From Gp6-AA40 sp050742535 (GTDB lineage: Bacteria; Acidobacteriota; Vicinamibacteria; Vicinamibacterales; UBA2999): a stretch of DNA of 32,322 bases. The notes under the pieces are model-generated. The model did no database searches and had not been told where the DNA came from. It saw nothing but the letters and a program-made list of their open reading frames with translations. Position 1 is the first letter of the stretch. Each line of letters begins with the position of its first letter. This document shows positions 32,007 through 32,322 of this stretch, in pieces. Location of the stretch: contig JBOGIQ010000024.1 in NCBI GenBank assembly GCA_050742535.1, positions 1-32,322 on the forward strand, written 5' to 3'. Both the position numbers and the translations under genes were made by a program.

Positions 32007-32101
32007 GGTGAGGTGGCCGAGAGGCTGAAGGCGGCGGTTTGCTAAACCGTTGTAGGGCCTTTAAAGTCCTACCGAGGGTTCGAATCCCTCCCTCACCGCC
32101 A
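32007..32101 (+). tRNA. tRNA-Ser (anticodon GCT)
   Basis: GGTGAGG pairs with CCTCACC (32091-32097) as acceptor stem. The D arm is GGCCGAGAGGCTGAAGGC, the anticodon loop TTGCTAA with GCT at 32041-32043, a long class II variable arm (GTAGGGC...GTCCTAC) follows, and the T arm contains GGTTCGAATCC. The discriminator is G and CCA is encoded at 32099-32101. This is the only complete copy in the window. Confidence 0.95.
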
Positions 32102-32179
32102 GCCTTCGTTCGCGGCTGATCCCCAAAAGAAAATCCAACCAGCAGCGCGTCGGGGCAGTCTATTTCGTCGTGATCCCCA

Positions 32180-32322
32180 TTGAGCGCGCATGCACCGCGT
32201 TTTGCGGCCCTCATCGGCGTCCTGATCCTGTTGCCGCTCGGAGCAGCGCCGACCGCTCAGCAATCAGTGGAGTTTGAAGTCAGCTCCATCAAACCCAACG
32301 TGAGCGGCGCGCCGGGAGGGGA
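32180..32322 (+). CDS. DUF3738 (TIGR03435) protein, start only
   Basis: TTG 32180 opens a signal peptide ('FAALIGVLILLPLGAAPTAQ') followed by 'VEFEVSSIKPNVSGAPGG', the exact opening pattern of DUF3738 proteins ('FEVaSIKPn.sg.pg'). An in-frame TGA lies just upstream (32171-32173), so the start must be the TTG or a codon within the signal. The gene continues beyond the window. Forty-seven residues are visible. Confidence 0.78.
   Translation, partial: MSAHAPRFAALIGVLILLPLGAAPTAQQSVEFEVSSIKPNVSGAPGG

Noticed and set aside
31996..32214. Minus-strand frame reading 'GGEGGIRTLGRTLKALQRFS'
   Set aside because: This is the well-known false translation of the antisense strand of a tRNA-Ser gene.

Overview
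The window reads as chromosomal DNA of an Acidobacteriota bacterium, most likely of the Vicinamibacteria type. It is GC-rich by eye and carries one signature family after another of that phylum: a large-barrel TonB-dependent receptor, VWFA-related secreted proteins (TIGR03436), DUF3738/TIGR03435 proteins, an M56 peptidase fused to DUF3738, an ADOP-type ABC permease (TIGR03434) next to a PadR regulator (TIGR03433), and two Ser/Thr kinases, one carrying a PD40-type propeller. The phylum call is an inference from family content; no rRNA or core marker gene is complete here.

Layout. 1-7.7 kb: secreted/envelope proteins on the + strand (TonB receptor end, VWFA protein, a small HELEH protein, a DUF3738 relic, a frameshifted second VWFA gene, a tandem-DUF3738 protein). 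Between 4.43 and 4.75 kb lie remnants of duplication and decay. 7.7-12.1 kb: tRNA-Gln(CTG) on the - strand, a secreted 'PDLQGIW' protein, a GGTCC-rich inverted repeat, a KGG stress protein with its own terminator, a decayed C-terminal piece of gltX, and a membrane Ser/Thr kinase. 12.2-15.8 kb: a compact + strand cluster with an Arg/Asp-rich secreted protein, an outer-membrane barrel, an ECF sigma factor, a membrane anti-sigma-like protein with an extracytoplasmic glycogen-binding-type (AMPK1_CBM/CBM48) domain, a second stand-alone copy of that domain, and a helical secreted protein. This is the best candidate in the window for a coherent, little-described signalling system. 15.8-20.8 kb: an SMP-30-like protein, a secreted beta-rich protein, a kinase-propeller protein and a small membrane protein.

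20.8-32.1 kb is an accessory zone. It holds decayed toxin-antitoxin loci (toxin fused to a truncated antitoxin, a second truncated antitoxin, hicB with a broken hicA), a SEC-C protein, a wrecked methyltransferase gene, the M56-DUF3738/BlaI pair with a clear operator, and the ADOP/PadR pair with a clear palindromic operator. Pieces of a tRNA-Ser(GCT) gene occur at about 21.37, 24.13-24.20 and 32.0 kb; only the last is complete. The repeats stop at the anticodon arm, which suggests successive integrations at one tRNA-Ser gene, although no integrase gene is recognisable. The window ends in the first codons of another DUF3738 protein.

Several genes (8405, 15845, perhaps 17658 and 14716) have a -10-like hexamer directly before the start codon and no Shine-Dalgarno sequence, which suggests leaderless transcripts alongside ordinary SD-led genes.
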